In this document: piece after piece, positions 26,061 through 35,342 of the stretch
How the letters are laid out: each line of letters begins with the position of its first letter
Position numbering within the stretch: the stretch's first letter is position 1
Source: Legionella sp.
Lineage (GTDB): Bacteria; Pseudomonadota; Gammaproteobacteria; Legionellales; Legionellaceae
Direction of reading: 5' to 3'
Assembly (NCBI GenBank): GCA_031291095.1
Contig: JARLJR010000030.1
Location: 1 to 64,000 of the forward strand
DNA: 64,000 nucleotides
Translations under genes and position numbers: made by a program
The notes under the pieces: model-generated
Seen by the model: only the letters and a program-made list of their open reading frames with translations
The model's database searches: none
What the model was told of the DNA's origin: nothing

Positions 26061-26113
26061 AAAAAAAACGCCCCGTTCACGTTAAAATGCAATATTTAAA
26101 CATGAACGGGGCG
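26061..26113 (-). terminator. Intrinsic terminator of the cold-shock gene
   Basis: CGCCCCGTTCACGTT (26069-26083) pairs with AACATGAACGGGGCG (26099-26113), one mismatch-type G-T pair in the RNA. On the minus strand it is followed by eight T residues (26068-26061). Strong Rho-independent terminator, 12 bp past the csp stop. Confidence 0.9.
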
Positions 26114-26125
26114 CTAGAAATAAGT

Positions 26126-26332
26126 TTAAACTACCTCTACGTCTTCAGCTTGTGGTCCTTTTTGACCTTTGCTAGCTTTGAACATTACAGTTGCGCCTTC
26201 GGCAAGAGTTTTAAAACCACTACCTTGGATTGCACTGAAATGTACGAAATAATCTGTACCGCCACTTTCTAGAAAACCGAAACCTTTGGACTCATTGAAC
26301 CATTTTACTGTACCGCGTATTTTTTCTGACAT
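26126..26332 (-). CDS. Cold-shock-domain protein (CspA family)
   Basis: A 68-residue single OB-fold nucleic-acid-binding protein. RNP1 is KGFGFL in [13 protein letters not shown] and RNP2 is YFVHFSAI, and the C-terminal [13 protein letters not shown] is typical. It is an RNA chaperone or transcription antiterminator. ATG preceded by TTAGGAAAT. Monocistronic, with its own terminator. Which Csp paralogue it is, and whether it is cold-induced, cannot be told. Confidence 0.95.
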   Translation of the reverse strand: MSEKIRGTVKWFNESKGFGFLESGGTDYFVHFSAIQGSGFKTLAEGATVMFKASKGQKGPQAEDVEVV

Positions 26333-26482
26333 GATAATTTCCTAAATTGTTACCAGCCCATTGTAGCATTATTTTATTAATTGTGCTGTTTTTTTATTAA
26401 ATATTTTTAATTTATTTTAATTTAATGGCAAAAACCCAGGATGCATGGGCATGATAGAGGATATTTTTCAGAAATATCTCCC

Positions 26483-27856
26483 TTATAATTTAGGTTTAAG
26501 TAATTCTTCGCCATCATTTTTCTTCAGCGTCAAGAATATTGCCCCAGATAAAAACGTCAGAATACCCAGCATTGCGAAGGTTTGATGAAGTGCTTTAATC
26601 GACAGCTGCTGATTGATTGTAAACATGCTAACAATAATTGCAGCGGCTGCGACACCAAAACTTTGAGCCAATTGTTGTATCGTGCTCATAATACTGGTTG
26701 CTGCACTCATATTGTCTTCGCTGACCTCTGCATAGGCTAAAGAATTCATGCCCGTGTATTGCAACGCAATTAAGAAACCATAAATAAAGGTGAGTAAGCT
26801 AATCTCATAGATTGATGAAGAATGGTTAATGAGGCACAAAGCCCATAAGGCCATGCTAACCAAAATGGTATTTACGATGAGTAATTTTTTATAGCCAAAC
26901 AAACGAAGTATGTAGACTGACATGGGTTTAACCAAAAATACCCCTAAGGCAATAGGTGTAAGTAAAAATCCGGACAGTTGGGATGAATAGCCCAAGCCGA
27001 TTTGTAAAAGCAGGGGGAGTAAAAAGGGGGTTCCCCCAAAGCTTAGGCGGGAAAATAAATTACTGGTGACCGCAACAGCAAAAGTACGCAACTGCAGCAG
27101 CTCTACTTTAATGATAGGGTGTTTTTTATGGCGTGAATGTTTGATGTAAGCAAACAGTAGGATGAGTGCCAAAATAAGGATTACCAGGGCATGAGAGTGG
27201 TCAATGTCTGATTCGCTGAGTATGGATAAGCCAAAGGTTAGCAAGGCAAGACCACTGCCAAAAAGGATAAATCCTAATTTATCCAGAGGTGGGACCGGCC
27301 GGCAAGGCATTGATGGTAGGCGTGTATGGGACAGATAGATGGCCAATATGCCTGCAGGAATATTGACCCAAAAGATCCAACGCCAAGAGAAATGATAGGA
27401 AATTATGCCGCCTAATAAGGGACCGAGCATCATTCCTAAAGCGGCGACCATTACGACCTGGCTCATTTTGGCAATGAGTTCATGTCGCTCAAAAGTTCGT
27501 AAAATAATCAGCCGTCCCACAGGCATTGTTAATGAGCCACCCAGGCCTTGGATAATGCGGGCGCAAATTAATTCGCCGAGACTTTGGGTAAAACCGCACC
27601 AGGCAGAGCTTACGGTAAATACACAAACGGCGGTGATGAATACTTTTTTAATACCATACTTATCGGCAATCCATCCACTAATTGGGATAAAAATAGCAAG
27701 ACTTAATAGATAGCTAATTAGGGCTAATTTTAAATCAATAGGGTGTACATTGAGGCTATGCGCCATCACTGGAATCGCTGTATTAATAATCGTGGTATCA
27801 ACAGCCTCCATGAACATAGCAAAAGAAACGATGAGTAAGATAATATTTTTATTCAT
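26483..27856 (-). CDS. MFS drug-efflux transporter, DHA2 (EmrB/QacA-like) family
   Basis: A proton-driven exporter of the inner membrane, 457 aa with about 13-14 predicted helices. DHA2 marks: N-terminal VDTTIINTAIPVMAHSL (motif D1), GWIADKYGIKKVF (motif A) and GPLLGGIISYHFSWRWIFWVNIPAG (motif C). The ATG at 27856 begins MNKNIILLIV directly at helix 1; a GTG 12 codons upstream has no Shine-Dalgarno. Single gene with no adjacent EmrA-type membrane fusion partner. Substrate unknown. Confidence 0.9.
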   Translation of the reverse strand: MNKNIILLIVSFAMFMEAVDTTIINTAIPVMAHSLNVHPIDLKLALISYLLSLAIFIPISGWIADKYGIKKVFITAVCVFTVSSAWCGFTQSLGELICARIIQGLGGSLTMPVGRLIILRTFERHELIAKMSQVVMVAALGMMLGPLLGGIISYHFSWRWIFWVNIPAGILAIYLSHTRLPSMPCRPVPPLDKLGFILFGSGLALLTFGLSILSESDIDHSHALVILILALILLFAYIKHSRHKKHPIIKVELLQLRTFAVAVTSNLFSRLSFGGTPFLLPLLLQIGLGYSSQLSGFLLTPIALGVFLVKPMSVYILRLFGYKKLLIVNTILVSMALWALCLINHSSSIYEISLLTFIYGFLIALQYTGMNSLAYAEVSEDNMSAATSIMSTIQQLAQSFGVAAAAIIVSMFTINQQLSIKALHQTFAMLGILTFLSGAIFLTLKKNDGEELLKPKL

Positions 27857-27936
27857 AAAATTCAGTATATCAGGGCATATGTGATACGTCACCCCAACGG
27901 AGGTGAGGGAGCTTCTGGATGACGTATTGGCGTTAT

Positions 27937-29943
27937 TTAAGAACCATTCAGCATATTTTTGAGGCCAGCTAAATGCGATTTAGCCAGGTTTTTGGAGCGC
28001 TCTTCACAGGGAGCCACTTTTTTACCAAACCATTCCAGATACTCAGGAGGTAATTCCTCTAGAAATCGACTGGGTAGACAGTCTTGCATCTCTCCGGCCT
28101 TACGCCGTTGATTTGCCAGAGTAAAACATAAACCCTTTTGCGCCCGAGTGATGCCTACATAGGCTAAACGTCGCTCCTCTTCAATCTGATCATCATCAAT
28201 GCTGACTCGATGCGGTAGTAATTCTTCTTCCATGCCAACCAGATACACAAAAGGAAATTCTAATCCTTTTGAGGCATGAAGGGTCAAGAGCTGTATCGAT
28301 TCGCTATCTTCGTTGTCAGACTGCTCCAAGATATCAATTAAGATTAATTTGTTAATCACATCATTTAAGGTATGTTCGGGTTTTTTTGCTAATAAACGGC
28401 CCACCCATTCCAATAATTCCCAGACATTATCCATTCGTTTTTGCGCTTTAGCAGGTGTGTCGCATTGCTCATAGATATAGGCTTCATAGCCACTATCTTC
28501 AACCATTTGTCGCAAATGTTCCACAACCGCATCGGATGAGGCAATGCGTTTTTTTATTTCTTCTATCCATGATTTAAACTGCTGTAAAGCTGCTCGCGGT
28601 TTTTCGGCGATACTTTCACTGAGTGCCAGATGATCGGCTACTTTATAAAGACTGTGTCCACGGCTTTGCGCATAGTTCCCCAGGACGTCGAGGCTTGCCT
28701 CACCAATTCCCCGTTTAGGAGTATTGATGACTCTTAAAAAGGCCGCATCATCTGTTTCGTTGCACAGCAATTTCAAATAAGCAAAGATATCTTTAATCTC
28801 TGCTTTAGCAAACCAAGATTGGCCTCCGCTAATACGATAGGGAATACCATAATGGCGCAATACTTTTTCAAAGATCCGTGATTGGTGATTGCCACGATAC
28901 AAGATTGCGTAGTCACCATATTCAGTTCTAGCTCGCATCTTATGACTAATTAAATCCGCTACCACTTGTTCGGCTTCATCATTTTCATCTTTGCAACGAA
29001 CTACCCGCAACAATTCGCCTTGCCCCAGATCGCTCCACAATTTTTTATCAAAAAGATGCTGGTTATTGGCAATGAGATGATTTGCGGCATTTAATATAAT
29101 GTTGGTTGAGCGATAATTTTGTTCTAATTTAATAATTCTTAATTGAGGATAATCCTCTTGCAATTGTTTTAAGTTTTCTGGTTTTGCCCCTCGCCAGGCA
29201 TAAATGGACTGATCGTCATCACCCACGACGGTAAACTGTGAACGGAGTCCGGTGAGGAGTTTAACCAAAAGATATTGACTGGTATTTGAATCTTGATATT
29301 CATCTACTAATAAATGGCGAATTTTATTTTGCCAATACTCTCGAACCGCAGGCTCGTCTTTAAGTAAGGTCACCGGAAGACGAATTAAATCGTCAAAATC
29401 AACGGCATTATATGCTTTTAATGCTTGTTGATAGCGGGGAAAGAGTACGGCTGCCTCAGCATATAAAAGGGCGTCAGAGGGATTTCGCAGAACTTCCTCT
29501 GGCGTAAGTAGATCATTTTTCCAACGCGAGATACGTTGTTGAACCTGCATAAGAAAATCACGCTCAGTCGCCTTATTGGCAGGCAAAAAGCTACGCAATA
29601 TTTGCAAGCAATCTTCGCTATCAAAGATGGAGAAGCCTTTCTTTAGGCCACATAAAGCAAGATTACGCTTAATCATGCTTAAACCCAAGGTATGGAAGGT
29701 GGCAATTTTTAATCCCCGCCGATTTGCGGCAGGAAGAACTGCGGCCACTCGAGCACGCATTTCACTGGCTGCTTTGTTGGTAAATGTTACCGCACATACG
29801 CTATTGGCAGCATACCCACACTCATTAATTAAGTAGCCTATCTTTTGCGTGATGACTCGTGTTTTGCCGCTGCCTGCTCCTGCAAGAACTAATAAAGGTC
29901 CGTCTATATAATTTACGGCTGCCATTTGTTGGCTATTTAGCAT
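27937..29943 (-). CDS. rep: ATP-dependent DNA helicase Rep
   Basis: Superfamily 1 3'-5' helicase, 668 aa (Rep length, shorter than UvrD). Walker A LAGAGSGKTRVIT (about 20-32), motif II LVDEYQDSNTSQY, motif III GDDDQSIYAWRGA, motif IV LEQNYRST and motif VI VGITRAQKGL. It clears protein roadblocks ahead of replication forks. A small hairpin (CGCTCAAAAAAGAGCG, 29955-29970) and a 52-residue ORF lie just upstream on the same strand. Confidence 0.94.
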   Translation of the reverse strand: MLNSQQMAAVNYIDGPLLVLAGAGSGKTRVITQKIGYLINECGYAANSVCAVTFTNKAASEMRARVAAVLPAANRRGLKIATFHTLGLSMIKRNLALCGLKKGFSIFDSEDCLQILRSFLPANKATERDFLMQVQQRISRWKNDLLTPEEVLRNPSDALLYAEAAVLFPRYQQALKAYNAVDFDDLIRLPVTLLKDEPAVREYWQNKIRHLLVDEYQDSNTSQYLLVKLLTGLRSQFTVVGDDDQSIYAWRGAKPENLKQLQEDYPQLRIIKLEQNYRSTNIILNAANHLIANNQHLFDKKLWSDLGQGELLRVVRCKDENDEAEQVVADLISHKMRARTEYGDYAILYRGNHQSRIFEKVLRHYGIPYRISGGQSWFAKAEIKDIFAYLKLLCNETDDAAFLRVINTPKRGIGEASLDVLGNYAQSRGHSLYKVADHLALSESIAEKPRAALQQFKSWIEEIKKRIASSDAVVEHLRQMVEDSGYEAYIYEQCDTPAKAQKRMDNVWELLEWVGRLLAKKPEHTLNDVINKLILIDILEQSDNEDSESIQLLTLHASKGLEFPFVYLVGMEEELLPHRVSIDDDQIEEERRLAYVGITRAQKGLCFTLANQRRKAGEMQDCLPSRFLEELPPEYLEWFGKKVAPCEERSKNLAKSHLAGLKNMLNGS

Positions 29944-30003
29944 CTTTCTGGTTCTCGCTCAAAAAAGAGCGATTATTGCTTCTCTGACAGGATGAATCAA
30001 TAA

Positions 30004-30162
30004 CTAATTCATGGAGCGCTCTACGTCAAACTCTTCTTCAGTATCAATTTCAATAAACTGTTGTCTTGCATCCACTGGCTTAGATTCTTCAACATCATCT
30101 ATACCTAAAATTACTTTATCTAAAGTTTTAATAATAGGTATTAGTATATTTTTATCAATCAT
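30004..30162 (-). CDS. Small acidic protein upstream of rep (52 aa)
   Basis: A short minus-strand ORF beginning MIDKNILIPIIKTLDKVILG and ending EEEFDVERSMN, with a strong Shine-Dalgarno (GAGAGGAC, 5-6 nt from ATG). It is acidic in its second half, with an amphipathic N-terminal helix. It lies 60 bp upstream of rep on the same strand, so co-transcription is likely. I do not recognise a family. The good ribosome-binding site and coding-like composition make it more credible than the antisense ORF covering the same DNA. Confidence 0.55.
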   Translation of the reverse strand: MIDKNILIPIIKTLDKVILGIDDVEESKPVDARQQFIEIDTEEEFDVERSMN

Positions 30163-30268
30163 GATAAGTCCTCTCTTTTTTTATGTGGGATTCTTTAAGC
30201 ATAGTTCACCATAAGGATTTCTCCACTAAAAAAGAGTAAAAATAGTGTTAGACTGGGGCTAATACCAT

Positions 30269-31555
30269 CTATAAAAAGGTGGAGGATATTTGTAATAGGA
30301 GAGGGAGGCCCCAGCTGGTTCCACCTGTTGCGCTATTATACGATAGGGGGATTACTGAGGTGGCATTTATATAGTTACCTACGGTTAGGCAATTTAACAT
30401 CAGGCTATCGCAGGTAAGCTGAAATAATATGGTTAATGAGTTATTTTCCTCGTAAGGAGGAGCAAGTTGTACCGAATCGCTCCAGTCCATTCCTCCATTA
30501 GCACTAAAGTACTTTAATGGATGCACTATCCCATTACTGAGGGCGTAACCCATCGCGATGCAGTTCATGGCTTGTGAGTCGCAATGTAGTGCATTTAAGC
30601 CGCTTGATGTGGCGGTCGATGTGAGTAAGATGGCCTTGTTCCATGAAACGCCTCCGTCAGCGCTACTGTAGCTTAGCGGTACTTCATTTCCTGACACGCT
30701 GGCAGAGCCTACAGCAATGCAGCTTAAACCGGTGCTTGTATCGCAGTTAATTTGAGTTACTGTACTCGATGTTGCTCCTGAGAGAATGGGCAACAAGGTG
30801 GGCGTACTCCATGAGATGCCACCATCCCTACTGTAATAGTTTACTGGAATAATGGTATCAGCAGAATTGACATAGCCTATTGCAGTGCATCGTGTTGCGG
30901 CGCTATCGCAAGATACTCCAAGTAAAACACCCGTAAGTGCATTTGCCGGTAATGAGGGCTGAATGTAGTTCCAATTTAGTCCGTTATTATTGCGTGTGTA
31001 AATAATGGGTGTTTCATTTCCTGGAGGATTAGAATAACCGACAGCAACGCAGTTTTGGTTTTTAGCATCACAGGAAATATTAAGTAGGACATTAAACGGT
31101 GTATTTTGTGGCGTAATCAGGGGCTGCGGAATGCTCCAGGTTGCCCCCCCATCAACGGTAGTATAGCTAATGGGGGTTCCAGTGTTCGATATGATGGAAG
31201 CTCCTATCGCGGTGCAACTTAAACCATCGTCACTGCAGCTGATTCCTAGTAAGAATGACTGGGCTATTGATGAGAGCTGGCTGAGTTGATTGGGTGCACC
31301 CCAGGAAATTCCGCCGTCCGTTGTTGTGTAGCTTAACGGTCGTGTAGCGGTAGCACTTTGTGAGTATCCCACCGCAATACACTTCATCCCTGTATTATCA
31401 CAAGATAAGCCTGGAAGTGCTGTAATCTTATTAAAATTGATAAACGCGTTGAAGCCTGAAGCTCTGAGAGGATTTAATTTTTTCTGAGTTCCAAAGCATA
31501 AAAGTGGAACTAAGATTAAATAAATTTGCAACAGTTGGGGTAATGCTCTTTTCAT
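30269..31555 (-). CDS. Secreted seven-repeat beta-propeller-like protein (BNR/sialidase-like repeats)
   Basis: A 428-residue exported protein: signal peptide (LLQIYLILVPLLCFG), then seven repeats of about 54 aa from residue 52 to the end. Each reads CD...(C)xA(V/I)G......P(L/I)SY...DGG.(S/T)W, i.e. a fixed pair of cysteines 6-8 apart and an Asp-box-like S/T-x-D-G-G-x-S/T-W. Seven Asp-box repeats suggest a seven-bladed propeller, with the Cys pair probably a disulfide in each blade. Asp-box proteins include sialidases and photosynthesis-assembly or sortilin-like binding proteins. Sialidase catalytic residues were not evident, so a binding role is more likely. Divergent from the pilus operon, with 159 bp between starts. 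Confidence 0.7.
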   Translation of the reverse strand: MKRALPQLLQIYLILVPLLCFGTQKKLNPLRASGFNAFINFNKITALPGLSCDNTGMKCIAVGYSQSATATRPLSYTTTDGGISWGAPNQLSQLSSIAQSFLLGISCSDDGLSCTAIGASIISNTGTPISYTTVDGGATWSIPQPLITPQNTPFNVLLNISCDAKNQNCVAVGYSNPPGNETPIIYTRNNNGLNWNYIQPSLPANALTGVLLGVSCDSAATRCTAIGYVNSADTIIPVNYYSRDGGISWSTPTLLPILSGATSSTVTQINCDTSTGLSCIAVGSASVSGNEVPLSYSSADGGVSWNKAILLTSTATSSGLNALHCDSQAMNCIAMGYALSNGIVHPLKYFSANGGMDWSDSVQLAPPYEENNSLTILFQLTCDSLMLNCLTVGNYINATSVIPLSYNSATGGTSWGLPLLLQISSTFL

Positions 31556-31714
31556 GATTAATCTGCCTAAAATACGATGAAAAAGTATCAGGACTCAGCA
31601 ATGCCTTCGCCATGAGCTAAAACATTTTACGTATTTTATTTGGCGATATCATTAAATTTTGTTATTATTTTTTGTTATTTAATTTTGTTAAAAATACTAA
31701 AAAAAGGGATTTTT
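31556..31714. promoter_or_regulatory. Divergent promoter region of the propeller-like gene and the pilus operon
   Basis: 159 bp of AT-rich DNA between two outward-facing genes, so it must contain both promoters. No clear consensus boxes or operator were picked out. The pilin start has AAAAAGGGA 6 nt before its ATG. Confidence 0.4.
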
Positions 31715-32242
31715 ATGGAGAGAAGAACTTTAAACTTCTTAAAGCACTATGGGAAAAGAATTTTATTGTTAGTTTATTTAACACCAATAGCAACCACTAG
31801 TTATGCTGCAACCGCCACAACTACATTTCAGGTTACCGCAACAGTGCTTAAGGCCTGTGTTGTTTCCGCCACAACCGTAGCTTTTGGCACGTACAATCCT
31901 GTTGGTGGCACTGCCGCTACGGCCACAGGGACGATTACTACTACGTGCACGAATACAACAACCTATACAACCGGATTAAGTGCCGGGACCAGTACAGGCG
32001 CTACGGTAACGGCGAGAAAAATGACAGGGCAAACCACTTCATCAGATTTATTACCTTATGGCTTATATCAAGACAGTGCCCATTCAATTAATTGGGGAAA
32101 TACTCCAGGAACAGACACCCCTGCAGCAGTTACAGGAAACGGGGCGGCTCAAAATGCTACGGTTTATGGCCAAATTGCCGCAGGAACCGCGGCACCGATA
32201 GATACGTATTTAGATACGATAACAGTAACAGTTACTTATTAA
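31715..32242 (+). CDS. SCPU-domain pilin subunit (spore coat U family)
   Basis: A 175-residue exported subunit: signal peptide ending about TTSYA (residue 30), then a spore-coat-U domain with the usual ATFQVTATVLKACVVSATTV start, FGTYNP motif and terminal DTITVTVTY. In Csu-type (archaic/sigma) chaperone-usher systems SCPU proteins are the shaft or tip subunits. ATG 31715 is chosen for its Shine-Dalgarno and a normal signal peptide; 25 upstream codons are open. Very rich in Thr and Ala. First gene of the four-gene pilus operon. Confidence 0.88.
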   Translation: MERRTLNFLKHYGKRILLLVYLTPIATTSYAATATTTFQVTATVLKACVVSATTVAFGTYNPVGGTAATATGTITTTCTNTTTYTTGLSAGTSTGATVTARKMTGQTTSSDLLPYGLYQDSAHSINWGNTPGTDTPAAVTGNGAAQNATVYGQIAAGTAAPIDTYLDTITVTVTY

Positions 32243-32266
32243 ATTAATGTTATTTATGGTGTAGTC

Positions 32267-32980
32267 ATGTTTTTGTTTTTTACAAAGCTGCAAAGATGGT
32301 TTTTAATGTGTTTTTTGTTGCATGTTATGTCTCGGGGAAATGCATTAGGTGTTTCCCCAACGTTCTTAACAATTTCCCCCCAACAATCTGTTGCGAATCT
32401 GACGTTAAGTAATGAAAAAACGGAGCCTGTAACCATCCAGCTTGAAATGGTTCGCTGGCAACAGATAAATGGAAAGGACGTTTATACAGAGACTGAGGCA
32501 CTTATTGCAACCCCTCAAATTTTTACCTTAGCCCCTAATGGGACTCAGATTGTGCGCTTGGGACTGGAAAATCCCCTATTTGGCGAGCAAGAACAAGCGT
32601 ATCGTTTATTTATCCAGGAAGTTGTTCCCAAGCTGAATATTAAAAGTAAAAGCGAGCTAAGAATGGCTTTGCGTATCAGCTTGCCCGTTATTATTAAAGC
32701 AGAAATCCCGGTTAGGCAAAAATTACGGTGGCAAGTTCTTACGCGCCAAGGTTCGAAGCTAAGACTTATGGCGGAAAACAGAGGAAGTAACGTTTTATTT
32801 ATCAATTTACTGCAGGCTTATACTCAAGAACAACAACCTGTTACGAGGCCGGAAGTTACGTTTGTTTATCTTCTCCCAGGGAGCAAGAAGGAGTGGGCGC
32901 TGTCGGCATTGACCAATAATAAAGTCTCTTCCATTAAAGCATTCGTTAATGACCAAACTTCGGTTATCAATGTGGATTAG
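32267..32980 (+). CDS. Periplasmic pilus chaperone (PapD-like, Csu type)
   Basis: A 237-residue periplasmic chaperone with two Ig-like domains: N-terminal LGVSPTFLTISPQQSVANLT, VRWQQ, then TPQIFTLAPNGTQIVRLGL and YRLFIQEV, which is the G1-strand region used for donor-strand complementation. Signal peptide LQRWFLMCFLLHVMSRGNA. The start is uncertain between 32267 and 32306. The 3' end overlaps the usher by 32 bp. Confidence 0.9.
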   Translation: MFLFFTKLQRWFLMCFLLHVMSRGNALGVSPTFLTISPQQSVANLTLSNEKTEPVTIQLEMVRWQQINGKDVYTETEALIATPQIFTLAPNGTQIVRLGLENPLFGEQEQAYRLFIQEVVPKLNIKSKSELRMALRISLPVIIKAEIPVRQKLRWQVLTRQGSKLRLMAENRGSNVLFINLLQAYTQEQQPVTRPEVTFVYLLPGSKKEWALSALTNNKVSSIKAFVNDQTSVINVD

Positions 32981-35342
32981 AGTATTCGTTTGTGTGGCTG
33001 TTTTTTTTGTGCTCTCTGGAAACATTTATGCGGAAAATAAGTCTATGCTGCATCCATTATTAGTGACCTTCACAATCGATGGTATTTCCAGTGCTAAAAT
33101 TTATCGCTGCTATCAGGATGAGAAAAAACAAATATGGGCTGAGAGCGGGGATCTGAATACGCTAGGCTTTCCTAAAGCCGCACAGGCTCCTATACACTAT
33201 AAGAATAGAGAGTATGTACTGTTAGATTGGTACGAGGATATTGAGTATGCATTAGATGAGCATGCGCTTATATTAACGATACAAACTCCTATTGCTTGGC
33301 ATAAAAAAATAATTAAAACAGAAATTAAATTAGATAATGTTGGACTACGACCACAGCACTCTGGAGCCTTTTTCAATTATGATGCCAATAGCCGCTTCAA
33401 TGGCTGGAAGCGCAAGACTGATCTGGCATCGTTTACGGAGGCAGGATTGTTTACACCTTATGGTGTTGGAACTAGCAGCTTTTTATTCAATGGATACGAT
33501 TTTTTTCAATGTAAAAACGGAGTGACTCGTTTGGAAACATCCTGGACTATCGACGAACCAGAGCATGTTTCCAGTTGGCGTTTTGGTGATTCGATCACCT
33601 CAGGCCTTCAATGGAATGGCGCTGTACGTTTTGCAGGGGTACAATATGCTACTAATTTTACGACACAACCTTCTTTAATCACCTTTCCTCAACCGGTTAT
33701 TTCTGGGGAGGCGATTTTACCTTCATCAATCGATGTATTAGTGAATGGAATGGAAACCTATAAACAATCGGTGGAGCGGGGAACCTACTATTTAACCCAA
33801 CTTCCGGTCATCACTGGGGCTGGAACTATTCAAGTGATGGCAAAAGACTTGTTAGGCAGAGAACAAGTCAGTACTTTTTCTTATTATGCTGCGCCAGTAT
33901 TATTAAAGCCAGGACTTGCTGATTATTCATTTGAAGTGGGGAGCATGCGTTCGTGGTACGGCAGTCGCAGTTACCATTATGGGCAGGCCTTAGGGGTTGG
34001 CACTTATTCCTTAGGATTAACGGAACATGATACGGCCGGCGTTCATATCGAATTGTTAAAGGAACATCAAACCCTTGGGGTCGCCAATCATTATTTGTTG
34101 GGGTCGGTGGGCGTTTTAAGCTTAGGGGTAGCTGGGAGTCATACTGCCAAGACAAATTCAGGGCCCGATGGGCAAGTTAAACGTGGTTTAGGTGGATTAG
34201 TCAATGTGGGATTTCGCAGGCAAACTACTTTTTTAAGTTATGGGGCGCAAGCTACTTTCGCCAATCATGACTATTTTCAGATTGGGACTTTTCGTAATAA
34301 AGGTTATCCCAATTTTACATTTCAATCGTTTGTAGGAGTATCGACAGAACGTTGGGGAGCTATTTCTTTAACTTATACCGCGCTGAATAATGCATTTAAT
34401 CCCGTCTTGGCCGCGCCTTATGAATATCTGTTGCCTAATTCAGATGTTCTTATGGTAAGTTACAGTAAAAATCTGTTTAAGCGAGTATTTTTTACCGTAA
34501 GCGGGCTAAGTGATTTACGTGTGCGTAATAACCAACAAATTTTTGCCACTCTTAGTATTCCTCTAGATGGCGGCAATAAATCAATGAGCTTTAATGAATA
34601 TAGCCAAAGTGGTCAGCATCAGGAAAATATTCAAATGATTAAAAACTTACCATTAGGAAATGGGTACGGTTATCGCTTAACTGCAGCAGATAATAAGAGT
34701 AGTCCTGTGATTGGAGAGGCTAATTGGCAAACCAACCAGGGGTTATTGGGCGCGCGTTATATTAGTACTAATGGCGGCCAATTTGGCGAGTTGAACGCGC
34801 GAGGGAGTGTTATCAGCTTTGCTCATCGTATTTTCCTTGCTCGTTATGTTGATCAAAGTTTTGCCTTGGTGGATGCATCTGGCTTTCAAAATGCTGAGGT
34901 TTTATATCGCAACCAGCCTATTGGTAAAACCAACAGAGCAGGGTACTTATATGTGCCTGAGTTATTAGCCTATCAGCCTAATGAAATTAAGCTTGATACA
35001 AGTAAGTTGCCGCTCACTGCACAAATTAAAGAAGCAAGTCGCACGGTTACACCTTACCGACGCAGTGGGGTGTTGGTAAAGTTCAATTTATATTTGGCAC
35101 AAAATATTTTGTTAACCCTACATCAAAATAATGGAGAGCCCGTTCCTGCTGGTGCGGTAGTGTCTATGGATGGGGATAGTGCTCCAATACCTGTAGGTTA
35201 TTATGGTCAAGCATTTATTAGTAGCAAGGGTGGTAAACGCCTATCAGGAGTTGCGAGATGGGATAGCCAAGAGTGTCTTTTTTCATTAGAGGCGCATGTG
35301 TCCGATAAAGCAGTACAAAAAGAGTTTGCATTATGTCATTAA
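32949..35342 (+). CDS. Outer-membrane usher (FimD/CsuD family)
   Basis: A 797-residue outer-membrane assembly platform. Signal peptide (MWIRVFVCVAVFFVLSGNIYA after a short extension), an N-terminal chaperone-binding domain, a 24-strand barrel with plug, and C-terminal domains. Usher landmarks: GFYFNYD-like GAFFNYDANSRFNG, DVLVNGMETYKQSVERGTYY, GAGTIQVMAKDLLGREQVST and the late LLVPELLAYQPNEIKLD-type segment. Its ATG is inside the chaperone gene, and its 3' end overlaps the last pilin by 10 bp. Confidence 0.92.
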   Translation: MTKLRLSMWIRVFVCVAVFFVLSGNIYAENKSMLHPLLVTFTIDGISSAKIYRCYQDEKKQIWAESGDLNTLGFPKAAQAPIHYKNREYVLLDWYEDIEYALDEHALILTIQTPIAWHKKIIKTEIKLDNVGLRPQHSGAFFNYDANSRFNGWKRKTDLASFTEAGLFTPYGVGTSSFLFNGYDFFQCKNGVTRLETSWTIDEPEHVSSWRFGDSITSGLQWNGAVRFAGVQYATNFTTQPSLITFPQPVISGEAILPSSIDVLVNGMETYKQSVERGTYYLTQLPVITGAGTIQVMAKDLLGREQVSTFSYYAAPVLLKPGLADYSFEVGSMRSWYGSRSYHYGQALGVGTYSLGLTEHDTAGVHIELLKEHQTLGVANHYLLGSVGVLSLGVAGSHTAKTNSGPDGQVKRGLGGLVNVGFRRQTTFLSYGAQATFANHDYFQIGTFRNKGYPNFTFQSFVGVSTERWGAISLTYTALNNAFNPVLAAPYEYLLPNSDVLMVSYSKNLFKRVFFTVSGLSDLRVRNNQQIFATLSIPLDGGNKSMSFNEYSQSGQHQENIQMIKNLPLGNGYGYRLTAADNKSSPVIGEANWQTNQGLLGARYISTNGGQFGELNARGSVISFAHRIFLARYVDQSFALVDASGFQNAEVLYRNQPIGKTNRAGYLYVPELLAYQPNEIKLDTSKLPLTAQIKEASRTVTPYRRSGVLVKFNLYLAQNILLTLHQNNGEPVPAGAVVSMDGDSAPIPVGYYGQAFISSKGGKRLSGVARWDSQECLFSLEAHVSDKAVQKEFALCH

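Noticed and set aside
30011-30214. A plus-strand 67-residue ORF
   Set aside because: It is the antisense shadow of the better supported 52-residue minus-strand ORF; Ser-rich, no good ribosome-binding site.
30269-31555. Calling the Asp-box repeat protein a sialidase
   Set aside because: The Arg triad, Tyr-Glu nucleophile pair and FRIP motif of sialidases were not seen, and repeats run uninterrupted to the C-terminus.
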